A stretch of 64,000 bases of DNA from Herbaspirillum sp. meg3 (GTDB taxonomy: Bacteria > Pseudomonadota > Gammaproteobacteria > Burkholderiales > Burkholderiaceae_D): NCBI RefSeq assembly GCF_002257565.1, contig NZ_CP022736.1:5022001-5086000 (forward strand), written 5' to 3'. The notes under the pieces are model-generated. The model searched no databases, was not told the DNA's origin, and was given only the letters and a program-made list of their open reading frames with translations. The stretch's first letter is position 1, and every line of letters starts with the position of its first letter. A program made the translations under genes and the position numbers. This document shows positions 25,607-33,548 of the stretch, in pieces.

Positions 25607-27457
25607 TTAGCGGACGGCTTGCAAGCTTTGCAGGAACTGTTCCGCGTTCTGATAGCCGATTACCCGCTTGCCAGGTAATTCGCGTCCCTGCCGGTCAAAC
25701 AGGATGATGCCCGGTGGCCCGAAGAGCTGAAAACGTTTAAGCATGGCTTTGTCGTCGGCATTGTTGGCGGTGACATCGATCTGCAGCAAGACCATTTTCG
25801 AGAACTGTTCACGTACACGGGCATCGGTGAAGGTGAATTTTTCCATCTCTTTGCAGGAGACGCACCAGTCTGCATAGAAGTCCAGCAGTGCCGGTTTGCC
25901 GCCGGTCTGCGCCAGGGCGGCATCCAGTTCGGCAATCGAGCGTACGCGCACGAAGTCGGTATGTGCGACCTGAGTAGCACTACCACCACGCAAGTGCGAA
26001 AGAGGCGCCAATGCATCCCGTCCGCCGGTGGCGACGCTGACCAGTTGCAGCAATCCCAGGGCGGCAAACACCAGACCGAAAGCACGTGAGATCCAGCGTG
26101 CCGGCTGCCGCCACAGCAGATAGGCGCCGTAGGCGATACCCAGTACCGCCCAGCCCGCAACGAACAACCACGCCGGGATGACCGGCGAGACCATCCACAA
26201 TGCCGTCGCCAGCATCAGCACGCCGAAGAACCGTTTGACCGATTCCATCCACGCCCCCGCGCGCGGCAACAAGGTGCCGGCCGATGCGCCGATGACCAGC
26301 AAAGGTACGCCCATGCCGAGCGCCATGGCGAACAAGGCGCTGCCGCCGAGCACCACGTCGCGTGTCTGGCTGATGTAGAGCAAGGTGCCGGCCAGCGGTG
26401 CCGCGACGCACGGCCCGACGATCAATGCGGAGATTGCCCCCATGACAAAGATGCCGGCCAGCTTGCTGCCGCCCCGCTGTTCGGACGCCTGCGTCAGTTT
26501 TGATTGCAGCGCCGCAGGCACCTGCAACTGATAGAAATCAAACATCGACAGCGACAACCCAATCATCAGCAGTGCGAACAAACCAAGCACCCAGGGGTTC
26601 TGCAATGCGGCGGAAAGGCCTTCACCGATCATGCCGGCGGCGACACCGAGAGCCGTGTAGACCAGCGCCATCCCAAGCACATACGTCGCCGACAACAGCA
26701 GGCCGCGTCCGCGACTGGACTGCGCGCCTTCACCCACGATGATGGATGACAAGATGGGCACCATCGGCAATACACATGGCGTGAATGACAGGCCGATGCC
26801 AAACAGGAAGAACAAGGACAACACGGCCAGCAGTTTGCCGCTCTTGAGGACTGCTGCGATCTTGTCCATGTCGGAGGCATCCGCTCCAACCGCACCGTCC
26901 GCGTTTGATGGATTAGCTGCTTTGACGACTTGCCCGACAGCGTCCGGCGACATGGTTGCGACGGTATCCATCGGCGGATAGCACAAGCCCTGGTCGGCGC
27001 AGCCCTGGCCGGTTGCAGTCAGTTTGAAAGAGCCGGTGGCATCAACCGGGATACGAATGCTGACGCTGTTGCGATAGGTTTCAACTTCCTTCTGGAAGTT
27101 GTCGTCGTACTTCACCTTACCGTGCGGAAAATCAGGCTGGCCGAGCGTCGCGCCTTCCGCTTTGAAATGGAAACGATCGCGATACATGTAATAACCGTCG
27201 GCAATCGCATAGTTGATTTCCAGCGTCTTCGCGTCGAGCATCGTGGCGGAAAACTTGAACGCGACTTCGGGGGCCAGATAATCCTCTGCATGCGCGGTCG
27301 AGGGCGCCATCAACAATACTGCCGACATGGTTGCAACGATAGCGACGAACAACTGCAGCGCAGTGAGCCAGTTTTTCCAGCTTCCTCGTTTTCCCGATTG
27401 GTCTGATTGTCCCCATTCGGCACCGCTTCGCGCGGCAACCTGCAAACACTTAAACAT
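25607..27457 (-). CDS. dsbD: thiol:disulfide interchange protein DsbD
   Basis: DsbD carries reducing power from cytoplasmic thioredoxin across the inner membrane to periplasmic DsbC, DsbG and cytochrome c maturation proteins. The 616-residue precursor has a hydrophobic signal (about residues 29-56), an N-terminal alpha domain with the cysteine pair in GCADQGLCYPP, a beta domain of about eight membrane segments with the redox cysteines in FTPCVLP and GPCVAAP, and a C-terminal thioredoxin domain with WCVSCK. The ATG at 27457 overlaps the last 8 bases of cutA, and its Shine-Dalgarno sequence AAGGAAAGAG lies inside cutA, so translation is probably coupled. The roughly 25-residue stretch before the signal core is longer than usual. 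Confidence 0.95.
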   Translation of the reverse strand: MFKCLQVAARSGAEWGQSDQSGKRGSWKNWLTALQLFVAIVATMSAVLLMAPSTAHAEDYLAPEVAFKFSATMLDAKTLEINYAIADGYYMYRDRFHFKAEGATLGQPDFPHGKVKYDDNFQKEVETYRNSVSIRIPVDATGSFKLTATGQGCADQGLCYPPMDTVATMSPDAVGQVVKAANPSNADGAVGADASDMDKIAAVLKSGKLLAVLSLFFLFGIGLSFTPCVLPMVPILSSIIVGEGAQSSRGRGLLLSATYVLGMALVYTALGVAAGMIGEGLSAALQNPWVLGLFALLMIGLSLSMFDFYQLQVPAALQSKLTQASEQRGGSKLAGIFVMGAISALIVGPCVAAPLAGTLLYISQTRDVVLGGSALFAMALGMGVPLLVIGASAGTLLPRAGAWMESVKRFFGVLMLATALWMVSPVIPAWLFVAGWAVLGIAYGAYLLWRQPARWISRAFGLVFAALGLLQLVSVATGGRDALAPLSHLRGGSATQVAHTDFVRVRSIAELDAALAQTGGKPALLDFYADWCVSCKEMEKFTFTDARVREQFSKMVLLQIDVTANNADDKAMLKRFQLFGPPGIILFDRQGRELPGKRVIGYQNAEQFLQSLQAVR

Positions 27458-27782
27458 TCAACTCTTTCCTTGTTTCTGCAACGATCCAGTTCAGGTAGGC
27501 CGGCAAACCGGCCGCGATCGGGATCGCAATAATCTCTGGCACATCATACGGGTGCGCGGCTTTGATCGCCGCTTCCAGTTCGGCGTAGCGCGCCTGCGTC
27601 GTCTTGACCATCAGCGTAACCTCGCTGGCGTGCTCGATGGCCCCCTGCCATTGATATACCGACTGTACCGCAGGCATGATATTGATACAGGCGGCCAGCC
27701 TCTTTTCCACCAGAGTACGCGCCATGCTGTTGGCCAGCTCGGTGTCCGGTACATTGCTCAAGACGAGCAGAGTTTGTTCCAT
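27450..27782 (-). CDS. cutA: divalent-cation tolerance protein CutA
   Basis: The 110-residue trimeric protein is of the CutA1 family, originally linked to copper tolerance; its exact role remains unclear. Typical segments are KRLAACINIMPAVQSVYQWQG and HPYDVPEIIAIPIAAG. ATG 27782 is preceded by GGAG at 8 bases and gives the family length; a longer frame to 27989 overlaps the neighbouring permease gene. Co-transcription with dsbD, as in E. coli, is supported by the 8-base overlap. Confidence 0.93.
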   Translation of the reverse strand: MEQTLLVLSNVPDTELANSMARTLVEKRLAACINIMPAVQSVYQWQGAIEHASEVTLMVKTTQARYAELEAAIKAAHPYDVPEIIAIPIAAGLPAYLNWIVAETRKELNV

Positions 27783-27817
27783 GGCAATTCTCTCCGAAAG
27801 TGGCGTTGCAACCGGCA

Positions 27818-28594
27818 TCAAAAACGACGGCGCGTAAAAATCATCGCCACATAAAAACCGCCGCAACAATACACTGCCAATATCGCCAGATCCAGCAAAG
27901 GTGTCTGCGGCCAGCCGCCAAGCACCAGCGGGCGCACCAGATTGACGGCCGCGCTCAGCGGCAGAAATTGCGATATCAGCTGCAGCCACGACGGTAGCTG
28001 CGCAACCGGATAATACACGCCCGACAGGAAAACCATTGGCGTCAGAATCAGTGTGAAATAGTAGGTGAAGAAATCATAGCCGCGCGCGAGTGCATTCATG
28101 ATCAGACCCAGCGCCGCGAAGGTCATGCCGGCGAAGAACAGTACCGGCAACACCAACAGCACTTGCACATGCAGGCCGATGCCCAGCGCGAACATCACGC
28201 AGAGAATGGCGACGCCGCTGAACAACGATTTGGTGGCGCTCCAGAGTAGCTCTGCCAATACGATATCGTCCAGCGCCAACGGGGCGTTCATCAGCGCATC
28301 CCAGGTGCGCTGCACGCTCATGCGCGAGTAAGCGGAATACAAGGCCTCGAACGACGACGCCATCATGACCGACATGCAGATCGATCCCGATGCCAGATAG
28401 TGGATGTAAGGAATGCCATCGACTTCCTTGAGCATGCTGCCGAGGCCGTAGCCGAAGGCGATCAGCGTAATCAGCGGATCGGCAATGTTGCCCAGCACAC
28501 TGGCGACCAGGAGTTTTTTCCAGACCAGAAAATTGCGCCGCCAGATCGGATAGAAGCGCAGCGAGAATGCGGGAATGGCGTAGAGGCTTGTCAT
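27818..28594 (-). CDS. ABC-2 type transporter permease (NodJ family)
   Basis: The 258-residue inner-membrane protein has about six hydrophobic helices and the NodJ-type motifs LLVASVLGNIADPLITLIAFGYGLG and SVQRTWDALMNAPL. The C-terminal segment TPMVFLSGVYYPVAQLPSWLQ is typical of ABC-2 exporters. With the ATPase at 28617-29558 it forms an exporter; NodIJ of rhizobia export lipochitin oligosaccharides, but relatives are common in non-nodulating betaproteobacteria and their cargo is unknown. Confidence 0.88.
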   Translation of the reverse strand: MTSLYAIPAFSLRFYPIWRRNFLVWKKLLVASVLGNIADPLITLIAFGYGLGSMLKEVDGIPYIHYLASGSICMSVMMASSFEALYSAYSRMSVQRTWDALMNAPLALDDIVLAELLWSATKSLFSGVAILCVMFALGIGLHVQVLLVLPVLFFAGMTFAALGLIMNALARGYDFFTYYFTLILTPMVFLSGVYYPVAQLPSWLQLISQFLPLSAAVNLVRPLVLGGWPQTPLLDLAILAVYCCGGFYVAMIFTRRRF

Positions 28595-28616
28595 GGGGGG
28601 GTCTTTCTCGATGTTC

Positions 28617-29558
28617 TCAATCGCGCATCTCGCGGCCGGTCAGCTTCAGGAAAAGATCTTCCAGATTGGCCGGCCGATGCAGATAGCGCAGGCCCTGCGC
28701 ATGCTGCAGAGTGGCCAGCAATGGCCGCACGTCGTTGGTGTAGCAAAACACCGTTTCACCGCTGTATTCGACGCGAGAGGCGTTGCCGTGACCGTGTTGC
28801 TCGGCCCAGGACCTGGCATTTTCGCCGTAGACCTCCAACACTTCGGATTCGATATGCTGTGCGATCAGGCTTTGCGGCGAGCCCTCGGCAATCATCTTGC
28901 CGTGATCGATCACCGCGAGACGATCGCACAGGCGCTCGGCCTCATCCATGAAGTGCGTTGTCAACAAGATCGTCTTGCCGCGCGCGAGCAGGCTCTTGAG
29001 GCGCTCCCAGATCATGTGCCGTGCCTGCGGATCCAGACCGGTGGTCGGCTCATCCATGAAGAGCAGATCGGGATCATTGACCAGCGCCCGCGCCAGCGTC
29101 AGACGACGCTTCATGCCGCCGGACAGCTCGCCGATGCGCGCATCTTTCTTCGCAGACAGGTTGGCGAATTCGAGCAGCTCCGGAATCCGTGAACGTGTCA
29201 CTTCGTCGGCGATACCAAAATAACGCGCAAAGACCAGCAGATTCTCTTGCACAGTAAAATCCGGATCGAGATTGTCGGCCTGCGGTACAACGCCGACACG
29301 CATGCGCGCAATGCGCGCGTGATCGGGGATGCGCTGACCGCCCAGCAGAATCTCTCCGCTGTCAGGCGTAGACAAACCGAGGCATAGACGCAGCGTCGTG
29401 GTCTTGCCCGCCCCATTGGGACCGAGCAGGCCATAGCATTCACCACGACGCAGTGTAAAACTGAGGTCGTTGATGATCGCGGCGCGTTCCGCGCCGGCGC
29501 CAAAGGCTTTATGTAAATTTCGGACTGAAAGTATGGATGTCTCTGTTGTTTCTGCCAT
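28617..29558 (-). CDS. ABC transporter ATP-binding protein (NodI family)
   Basis: The 313-residue ATPase has Walker A GPNGAGKTT, Q-loop VVPQADNLDPDFT, signature LSGGMKRRLTLAR, Walker B LLFMDEPTTGLD and switch TTHFMDEA. The C-terminal extension after the switch is NodI/DrrA-like. ATG 29558 (MAETTE) has AAGGA upstream and gives the normal family length; an upstream in-frame ATG at 29600 is less likely. The permease gene starts 22 bases downstream. A nodulation role should not be assumed. Confidence 0.9.
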   Translation of the reverse strand: MAETTETSILSVRNLHKAFGAGAERAAIINDLSFTLRRGECYGLLGPNGAGKTTTLRLCLGLSTPDSGEILLGGQRIPDHARIARMRVGVVPQADNLDPDFTVQENLLVFARYFGIADEVTRSRIPELLEFANLSAKKDARIGELSGGMKRRLTLARALVNDPDLLFMDEPTTGLDPQARHMIWERLKSLLARGKTILLTTHFMDEAERLCDRLAVIDHGKMIAEGSPQSLIAQHIESEVLEVYGENARSWAEQHGHGNASRVEYSGETVFCYTNDVRPLLATLQHAQGLRYLHRPANLEDLFLKLTGREMRD

Positions 29559-29775
29559 GTTGTCCTTGTGGTCGACGCTGTCACGTTTTTTGCGGCTCAA
29601 TTCAGCTGACTGGTTCGTGCCTTATGACTGCATGTCTCTGATACTCGCACAATTGCACAATTGCTTGCACGGCACGCGGCGATCTTTACCTCAGACTCTT
29701 CGACCATCTGCAGCTTTGGTCGTTTCATGCAGGGCCGACCTTACAAGCTATCGGCATTGTGTGGCCCGGAAATGC

Positions 29776-29802
29776 AAAAAGCCAGGCAGAGCCTGGCTTT
29801 TT
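29776..29802. terminator. bidirectional terminator after rplQ (end of the alpha operon)
   Basis: AAAAAGCCAGGC (29776-29787) and GCCTGGCTTTTT (29791-29802) form a perfect stem with a 3-base loop and T-tracts in both directions. On the minus strand it closes the ribosomal superoperon 40 bases after the rplQ stop. Confidence 0.92.
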
Positions 29803-29841
29803 CTTCATCGTGCTTGACGCGATGTCTGCATGCAGCGGAGA

Positions 29842-30231
29842 TTACTCAACGCTTGGCGCTTCTTCGGAGACGTCTGGACGATCGACCAGTTCAACGAAAG
29901 CCATCGGTGCGTTGTCGCCGACGCGGAAACCCATTTTCAGGATGCGCAGGTAGCCGCCGTTACGAGTAGCGTAGCGTGGGCCCAGTTCGGAGAACAGCTT
30001 GCCGACGATTTCACGGTCGCGCAGGCGGGAAAATGCCAGACGCTTGTTAGCCAGTGTATCGGTCTTGCCCAGAGTCAGGATAGGCTCGACAACGCGGCGC
30101 AGTTCCTTGGCTTTTGGCAGAGTTGTCTTGATAGCTTCGTGGCGCAGCAGGGATACTGTCATGTTGCGCAGCATTGCCAGACGGTGCGAGGAAGTACGAT
30201 TCAGTTTACGGAGACCGTGACGGTGACGCAT
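29842..30231 (-). CDS. rplQ: 50S ribosomal protein L17
   Basis: The 129-residue L17 begins MRHRHGLRKLNRTSSHR and contains TTLPKAKELRRVVEPILTLGK, as expected for this 23S rRNA-binding protein near the peptide exit tunnel. It is the last gene of the alpha operon, following rpoA after a 190-base spacer that is longer than in E. coli and holds a hairpin. A strong terminator follows. Confidence 0.97.
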   Translation of the reverse strand: MRHRHGLRKLNRTSSHRLAMLRNMTVSLLRHEAIKTTLPKAKELRRVVEPILTLGKTDTLANKRLAFSRLRDREIVGKLFSELGPRYATRNGGYLRILKMGFRVGDNAPMAFVELVDRPDVSEEAPSVE

Positions 30232-30381
30232 GATATTTCCTTTCAGATTACAGTTTTAATCCAGCTCTTCTATCGGCAGTGTCTAGTTGCCGCGGACCGG
30301 TATCGATTAGGTTATTGCCTGTTGCCAGGACTTGTTGCTTCTACTACGGTGCTGCTTGATTCTTTACTGACCTGCTTTGTC

Positions 30382-30409
30382 TGGCGAGCGATCTCTCAAC
30401 CGCTCGCCA
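30382..30409 (-). repeat. hairpin in the rpoA-rplQ spacer
   Basis: TGGCGAGCG (30382-30390) and CGCTCGCCA (30401-30409) form a 9-bp stem with a 10-base loop, 12 bases after the rpoA stop. No T-run follows on the minus strand (GACAAAGC), so it is more likely an mRNA processing or stabilising element than a terminator. Confidence 0.5.
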
Positions 30410-30421
30410 TCATTGCAAAAA

Positions 30422-31399
30422 TTACTTTTCCAGGCCGGCTGGCGGCCAGTTTTCCAGCTTCATGCCCAGGGTCAGACCACGGGATGCCAGAACTTCCTTG
30501 ATTTCGTTCAGGGACTTGCGGCCAAGATTCGGTGTCTTCAGCAGTTCATTTTCGCTACGTTGGATCAGATCGCCAATGTAGTAAATGTTTTCGGCCTTCA
30601 GGCAGTTTGCCGAACGGACAGTCAGTTCCAGATCGTCGACCGGACGCAGCAGGATAGGATCAACTTGCGGTGCGCGCGATGGAGCTTCGGCAGTCGCTTC
30701 GGTGCCTTCCAGGGCGGCGAACACGTTCAGTTGATCAACCAGGACGCGCGCCGATTGACGGATCGCTTCTTCCGGTGTGATCACACCGTTGGTTTCAATG
30801 TTGATGACCAGCTTGTCCAGGTCGGTACGTTGTTCCACACGCGCCGATTCAACAGCGTAGGAAACACGGCGCACTGGCGAGAACGATGCGTCCAGAATGA
30901 TGCGACCAATGGTCTTGTTTGCATCTTCGGACAGGCGACGAACGTTACCCGGCACATAGCCACGGCCCTTTTCAACCTTGATCTGCATGTCCAGCTTGCC
31001 GCCTGCTGTCAGGTTGGCAATTACGTGATCAGGATTGATCAGCTCAACATCGTGCGGCAGATCGATATCCGATGCCAGCACCACGCCTTCGCCTTCTTTC
31101 TTCAGGGTCAGAGTGACTTCGTCGCGGTTATGCAACTTGAAGACCACGCCCTTCAGGTTCAACAGGATATCAACGACGTCTTCTTGCACGCCGTCGAGGG
31201 AAGAATATTCATGTACGACGCCGGCGATGGTGACTTCGGTTGGGGCATAACCGATCATCGACGACAGCAGAACGCGGCGCAGCGCGTTGCCCAAAGTGTG
31301 GCCATAACCACGTTCGAACGGCTCCATCACGACTTTTGCGTGACCGGCGCCGAGCGCTTCAACTTCGATAATACGTGGCTTCAACAAACTATTTTGCAT
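30422..31399 (-). CDS. rpoA: DNA-directed RNA polymerase subunit alpha
   Basis: The 325-residue alpha subunit has the N-terminal assembly domain (about 1-235; HAKVVMEPFERGYGHTLGNALRRVLLSSM) and the C-terminal domain (about 250-325) that contacts UP elements and activators (LRPVDDLELTVRSANCLKAENIYYIGDL). It is flanked by rpsD and rplQ. The 104-base spacer from rpsD contains a terminator-like hairpin (31463-31482), which may set the ratio of RpoA to S4. Confidence 0.98.
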   Translation of the reverse strand: MQNSLLKPRIIEVEALGAGHAKVVMEPFERGYGHTLGNALRRVLLSSMIGYAPTEVTIAGVVHEYSSLDGVQEDVVDILLNLKGVVFKLHNRDEVTLTLKKEGEGVVLASDIDLPHDVELINPDHVIANLTAGGKLDMQIKVEKGRGYVPGNVRRLSEDANKTIGRIILDASFSPVRRVSYAVESARVEQRTDLDKLVINIETNGVITPEEAIRQSARVLVDQLNVFAALEGTEATAEAPSRAPQVDPILLRPVDDLELTVRSANCLKAENIYYIGDLIQRSENELLKTPNLGRKSLNEIKEVLASRGLTLGMKLENWPPAGLEK

Positions 31400-31462
31400 G
31401 AAATGTCCTTTTCAATACCCTCGGTTCGTTACACCGATAAGGCTGATGGCATGTCGGAAAAA

Positions 31463-31482
31463 TGCCCACCGAGAGGTGGGCA
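31463..31482 (-). terminator. terminator-like attenuator between rpsD and rpoA
   Basis: TGCCCACC (31463-31470) and GGTGGGCA (31475-31482) form a perfect 8-bp stem with a 4-base loop. On the minus strand it is followed by TTTTTCC, 22 bases after the rpsD stop. By shape it is a rho-independent terminator, yet it lies between co-directional essential genes, so partial read-through or an rpoA promoter downstream is implied. Confidence 0.7.
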
Positions 31483-31503
31483 CGAGGAAAATCAGGGTGC
31501 GGA

Positions 31504-32127
31504 TTAACGCGAATACAATTCGACGATCAGCGATTCGTTGACGTCGTTAGCGATTTCGTTACGGTCTGGGGAAGTCTTGTAAGTACCTTCGAGCTTCTTC
31601 GCATCGACGGAAACCCACGATGGGAAACCGGATTGCTCAGCCAGCGACAGCGCTTCAGCGATACGCACTTGCTTCTTGGCCTTTTCGCGAACGGCAACAA
31701 CGTCGCCGGCCTTGACTTGGTACGAAGCGATGTTGACGACGATACCGTTGACAGTCAGCGCCTTGTGGGACACCAGCTGACGCGCTTCAGCGCGGGTCGA
31801 GCCGAAGCCCATACGATAAACGACGTTGTCCAGACGCGCTTCCAGCAACTTCAGCAGTGTTTCGCCGGTGTTGCCCTTGCGACGGTCCGCTTCAGCGAAG
31901 TAGCGACGGAATTGGCGCTCGAGCACGCCGTAGATACGCTTGACCTTTTGCTTTTCGCGCAATTGGTTGCCGTAGTCCGAAGTGCGAGCACCCGAAGTGC
32001 GACCGTGTTGACCTGGCTTGGAATCCAGTTTGCACTTGGAATCCAGCGAGCGGCGTGCGCTCTTCAGGAACAGGTCGGTGCCTTCGCGGCGGGAAAGTTT
32101 TGCTTTTGGTCCGATATAACGTGCCAC
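31504..32127 (-). CDS. rpsD: 30S ribosomal protein S4
   Basis: The 207-residue S4 is a primary 16S rRNA-binding assembly protein and, in E. coli, the repressor of the alpha operon. Visible features are MARYIGPKAKLSRREGTDLF, the S4 RNA-binding domain (about 96-156; RLDNVVYRMGFGSTRAEARQLVSHKALTVNG) and the C-terminal LIVELYSR. Two hairpins precede it in the rpsK spacer and one follows it, suggesting its expression is set by RNA structure. Confidence 0.98.
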   Translation of the reverse strand: MARYIGPKAKLSRREGTDLFLKSARRSLDSKCKLDSKPGQHGRTSGARTSDYGNQLREKQKVKRIYGVLERQFRRYFAEADRRKGNTGETLLKLLEARLDNVVYRMGFGSTRAEARQLVSHKALTVNGIVVNIASYQVKAGDVVAVREKAKKQVRIAEALSLAEQSGFPSWVSVDAKKLEGTYKTSPDRNEIANDVNESLIVELYSR

Positions 32128-32220
32128 GGTATTTCCTTTATTAAATGACGTTCCAAGACCATCGCTGGCCTGAACGCTAGTTTGATCTGCGTGCTATCAA
32201 ACAGTGGGCTTAAGAACAAA

Positions 32221-32243
32221 ACCCGCCAAGGTCATTGGCGGGT
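32221..32243 (-). terminator. terminator-like hairpin between rpsK and rpsD
   Basis: ACCCGCCAA (32221-32229) and TTGGCGGGT (32235-32243) form a perfect 9-bp stem with a 5-base loop; the minus strand continues TTTTGTTCTT. It lies about 52 bases after the rpsK stop and 94 bases before the rpsD start. Confidence 0.72.
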
Positions 32244-32252
32244 GATTTCCGA

Positions 32253-32277
32253 CGCTTTCGCGTATTCTGCGAAAGCG
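32253..32277 (-). repeat. second hairpin in the rpsK-rpsD spacer
   Basis: CGCTTTCGC (32253-32261) and GCGAAAGCG (32269-32277) form a perfect 9-bp stem with a 7-base loop, immediately upstream of the terminator-like hairpin on the minus strand. No T-run follows it. Tandem stems suggest a regulatory or processing element. Confidence 0.55.
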
Positions 32278-32294
32278 CAAGATTATACTACAGA

Positions 32295-32699
32295 TTAGAT
32301 ACGACGACGCTTTGGTGGGCGGCAGCCGTTGTGCGGGACCGGAGTCACGTCCTGGATCTGGGTGATCTTGATACCCAGATTGTTCAGTGCGCGGACAGCC
32401 GATTCACGACCTGGGCCTGGGCCCTTGATGCGAACTTCCAGATTCTTGATACCGCATTCGATTGCAACCTTGCCGGCAGCTTCAGCAGCAACCTGGGCAG
32501 CAAACGGAGTCGATTTACGCGAACCCTTGAAACCGGCACCACCCGAAGTCGCCCAAGACAAAGCATTACCTTGGCGATCAGTGATCGTGATGATGGTATT
32601 GTTGAACGAAGCGTGAACGTGAGCGATACCTTCTGCGACGTTCTTCTTAACTTTCTTGCGCACGCGTGCTGCTGCGGCGTTATTTGGGGCTTTTGCCAT
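32295..32699 (-). CDS. rpsK: 30S ribosomal protein S11
   Basis: The 134-residue S11 is a platform protein of the 30S subunit with the conserved segments GIAHVHASFNNTIITITDRQG, SSxG-like SGGAGFKGSRKSTPFAAQ and the C-terminal PHNGCRPPKRRRI. It follows rpsM after a 51-base gap. Downstream, the alpha operon is interrupted by a 167-base spacer containing two hairpins. Confidence 0.98.
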   Translation of the reverse strand: MAKAPNNAAAARVRKKVKKNVAEGIAHVHASFNNTIITITDRQGNALSWATSGGAGFKGSRKSTPFAAQVAAEAAGKVAIECGIKNLEVRIKGPGPGRESAVRALNNLGIKITQIQDVTPVPHNGCRPPKRRRI

Positions 32700-32750
32700 A
32701 ATTATTTCCTTGATTCCGAACCGACTAGCAGTTACAGAGACGCTAGGGGA

Positions 32751-33116
32751 TTATTTCTTCAACGATTGAGCGGCCTTGCGCGGACCCTTGCGAGTACGTG
32801 CATTGGTGCGGGTACGTTGGCCACGGCAAGGCAGACCCTTACGGTGACGCATACCACGGTAGCAGCCCAGATCCATCAAACGCTTGATGTTCATGGACAG
32901 TTCACGACGCAGGTCACCTTCGACGACGAATTTTGCAATTTCGTCACGAAGCTTTTCCAGCTCGTTATCGTCCAGATCCTTGACCTTTTTGTTGGTCGGA
33001 ACACCCGTAGCGACGCAGATTTCTTCTGCGCGTGGGCGGCCAACACCGTAGATGGCTGTCAGGCCGATAACAGTGTGCTGATGGTTGGGGATATTCACCC
33101 CTGCAATACGTGCCAT
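32751..33116 (-). CDS. rpsM: 30S ribosomal protein S13
   Basis: The 121-residue S13 sits in the 30S head and contacts the P-site tRNA through its basic tail. MARIAGVNIPNHQHTVIGLTAIYGVG at the N-terminus and GLPCRGQRTRTNARTRKG at the C-terminus are diagnostic. It lies 28 bases downstream of rpmJ. Confidence 0.98.
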   Translation of the reverse strand: MARIAGVNIPNHQHTVIGLTAIYGVGRPRAEEICVATGVPTNKKVKDLDDNELEKLRDEIAKFVVEGDLRRELSMNIKRLMDLGCYRGMRHRKGLPCRGQRTRTNARTRKGPRKAAQSLKK

Positions 33117-33144
33117 GCGTTATTCCTCGATCAATAACGTTAAA

Positions 33145-33258
33145 TTAACCTTGGCGCTGTTTATGACGCGGTTCTGTGCAGATAACACGAACTACGCCTT
33201 TGCGCTTGATGATTTTGCAGTTGCGGCAGATCCGCTTGACTGATGCGAGCACTTTCAT
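33145..33258 (-). CDS. rpmJ: 50S ribosomal protein L36
   Basis: This 37-residue protein is too short for many ORF finders. The frame from ATG 33258 to TAA 33145 reads MKVLASVKRICRNCKIIKRKG and ends RHKQRQG. It has the zinc-binding residues of the C+ type (CRNC, then C and H in the second half: VICTEPRH). It sits between infA and rpsM, its normal place in this class. The presence of all zinc ligands implies zinc-dependent L36; a zinc-free paralogue may exist elsewhere. Confidence 0.96.
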   Translation of the reverse strand: MKVLASVKRICRNCKIIKRKGVVRVICTEPRHKQRQG

Positions 33259-33295
33259 TGTGGCCCTCTTTCTTTCAATACTAGGTTCGTTTTAC

Positions 33296-33514
33296 TTACT
33301 TGGTACGGAACACAATGCGTGCCCGGCTCAAATCATAAGGAGTCAGTTCCACTGTCACCTTATCTCCTGGGAGGATGCGAATATAGTTCATCCGCATTTT
33401 CCCGGAAATATGGCCGAGTACAACATGTCCGTTTTCCAACTTAACTCTGAATGTCGCATTAGGCAGATTCTCCAGAATCTCGCCTTGCATCTGAATAACG
33501 TCGTCTTTTGCCAT
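33296..33514 (-). CDS. infA: translation initiation factor IF-1
   Basis: The 72-residue OB-fold protein (MAKDDVIQMQGEILENLPNATF...GHISGKMRMNYIRILPGDKVTVEL) occupies the ribosomal A site during initiation. Placement between secY and rpmJ in the spc/alpha junction is usual in betaproteobacteria. Confidence 0.97.
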   Translation of the reverse strand: MAKDDVIQMQGEILENLPNATFRVKLENGHVVLGHISGKMRMNYIRILPGDKVTVELTPYDLSRARIVFRTK

Positions 33515-33548
33515 TCCGTCGTCTGTTCCTTTGGGCGCTACCCTTCAC

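Noticed and set aside
28617..29558. True nodulation function for the NodI/NodJ pair
   Set aside because: NodIJ-type exporters are widespread in betaproteobacteria without nod genes; no nodABC genes are present in the window.
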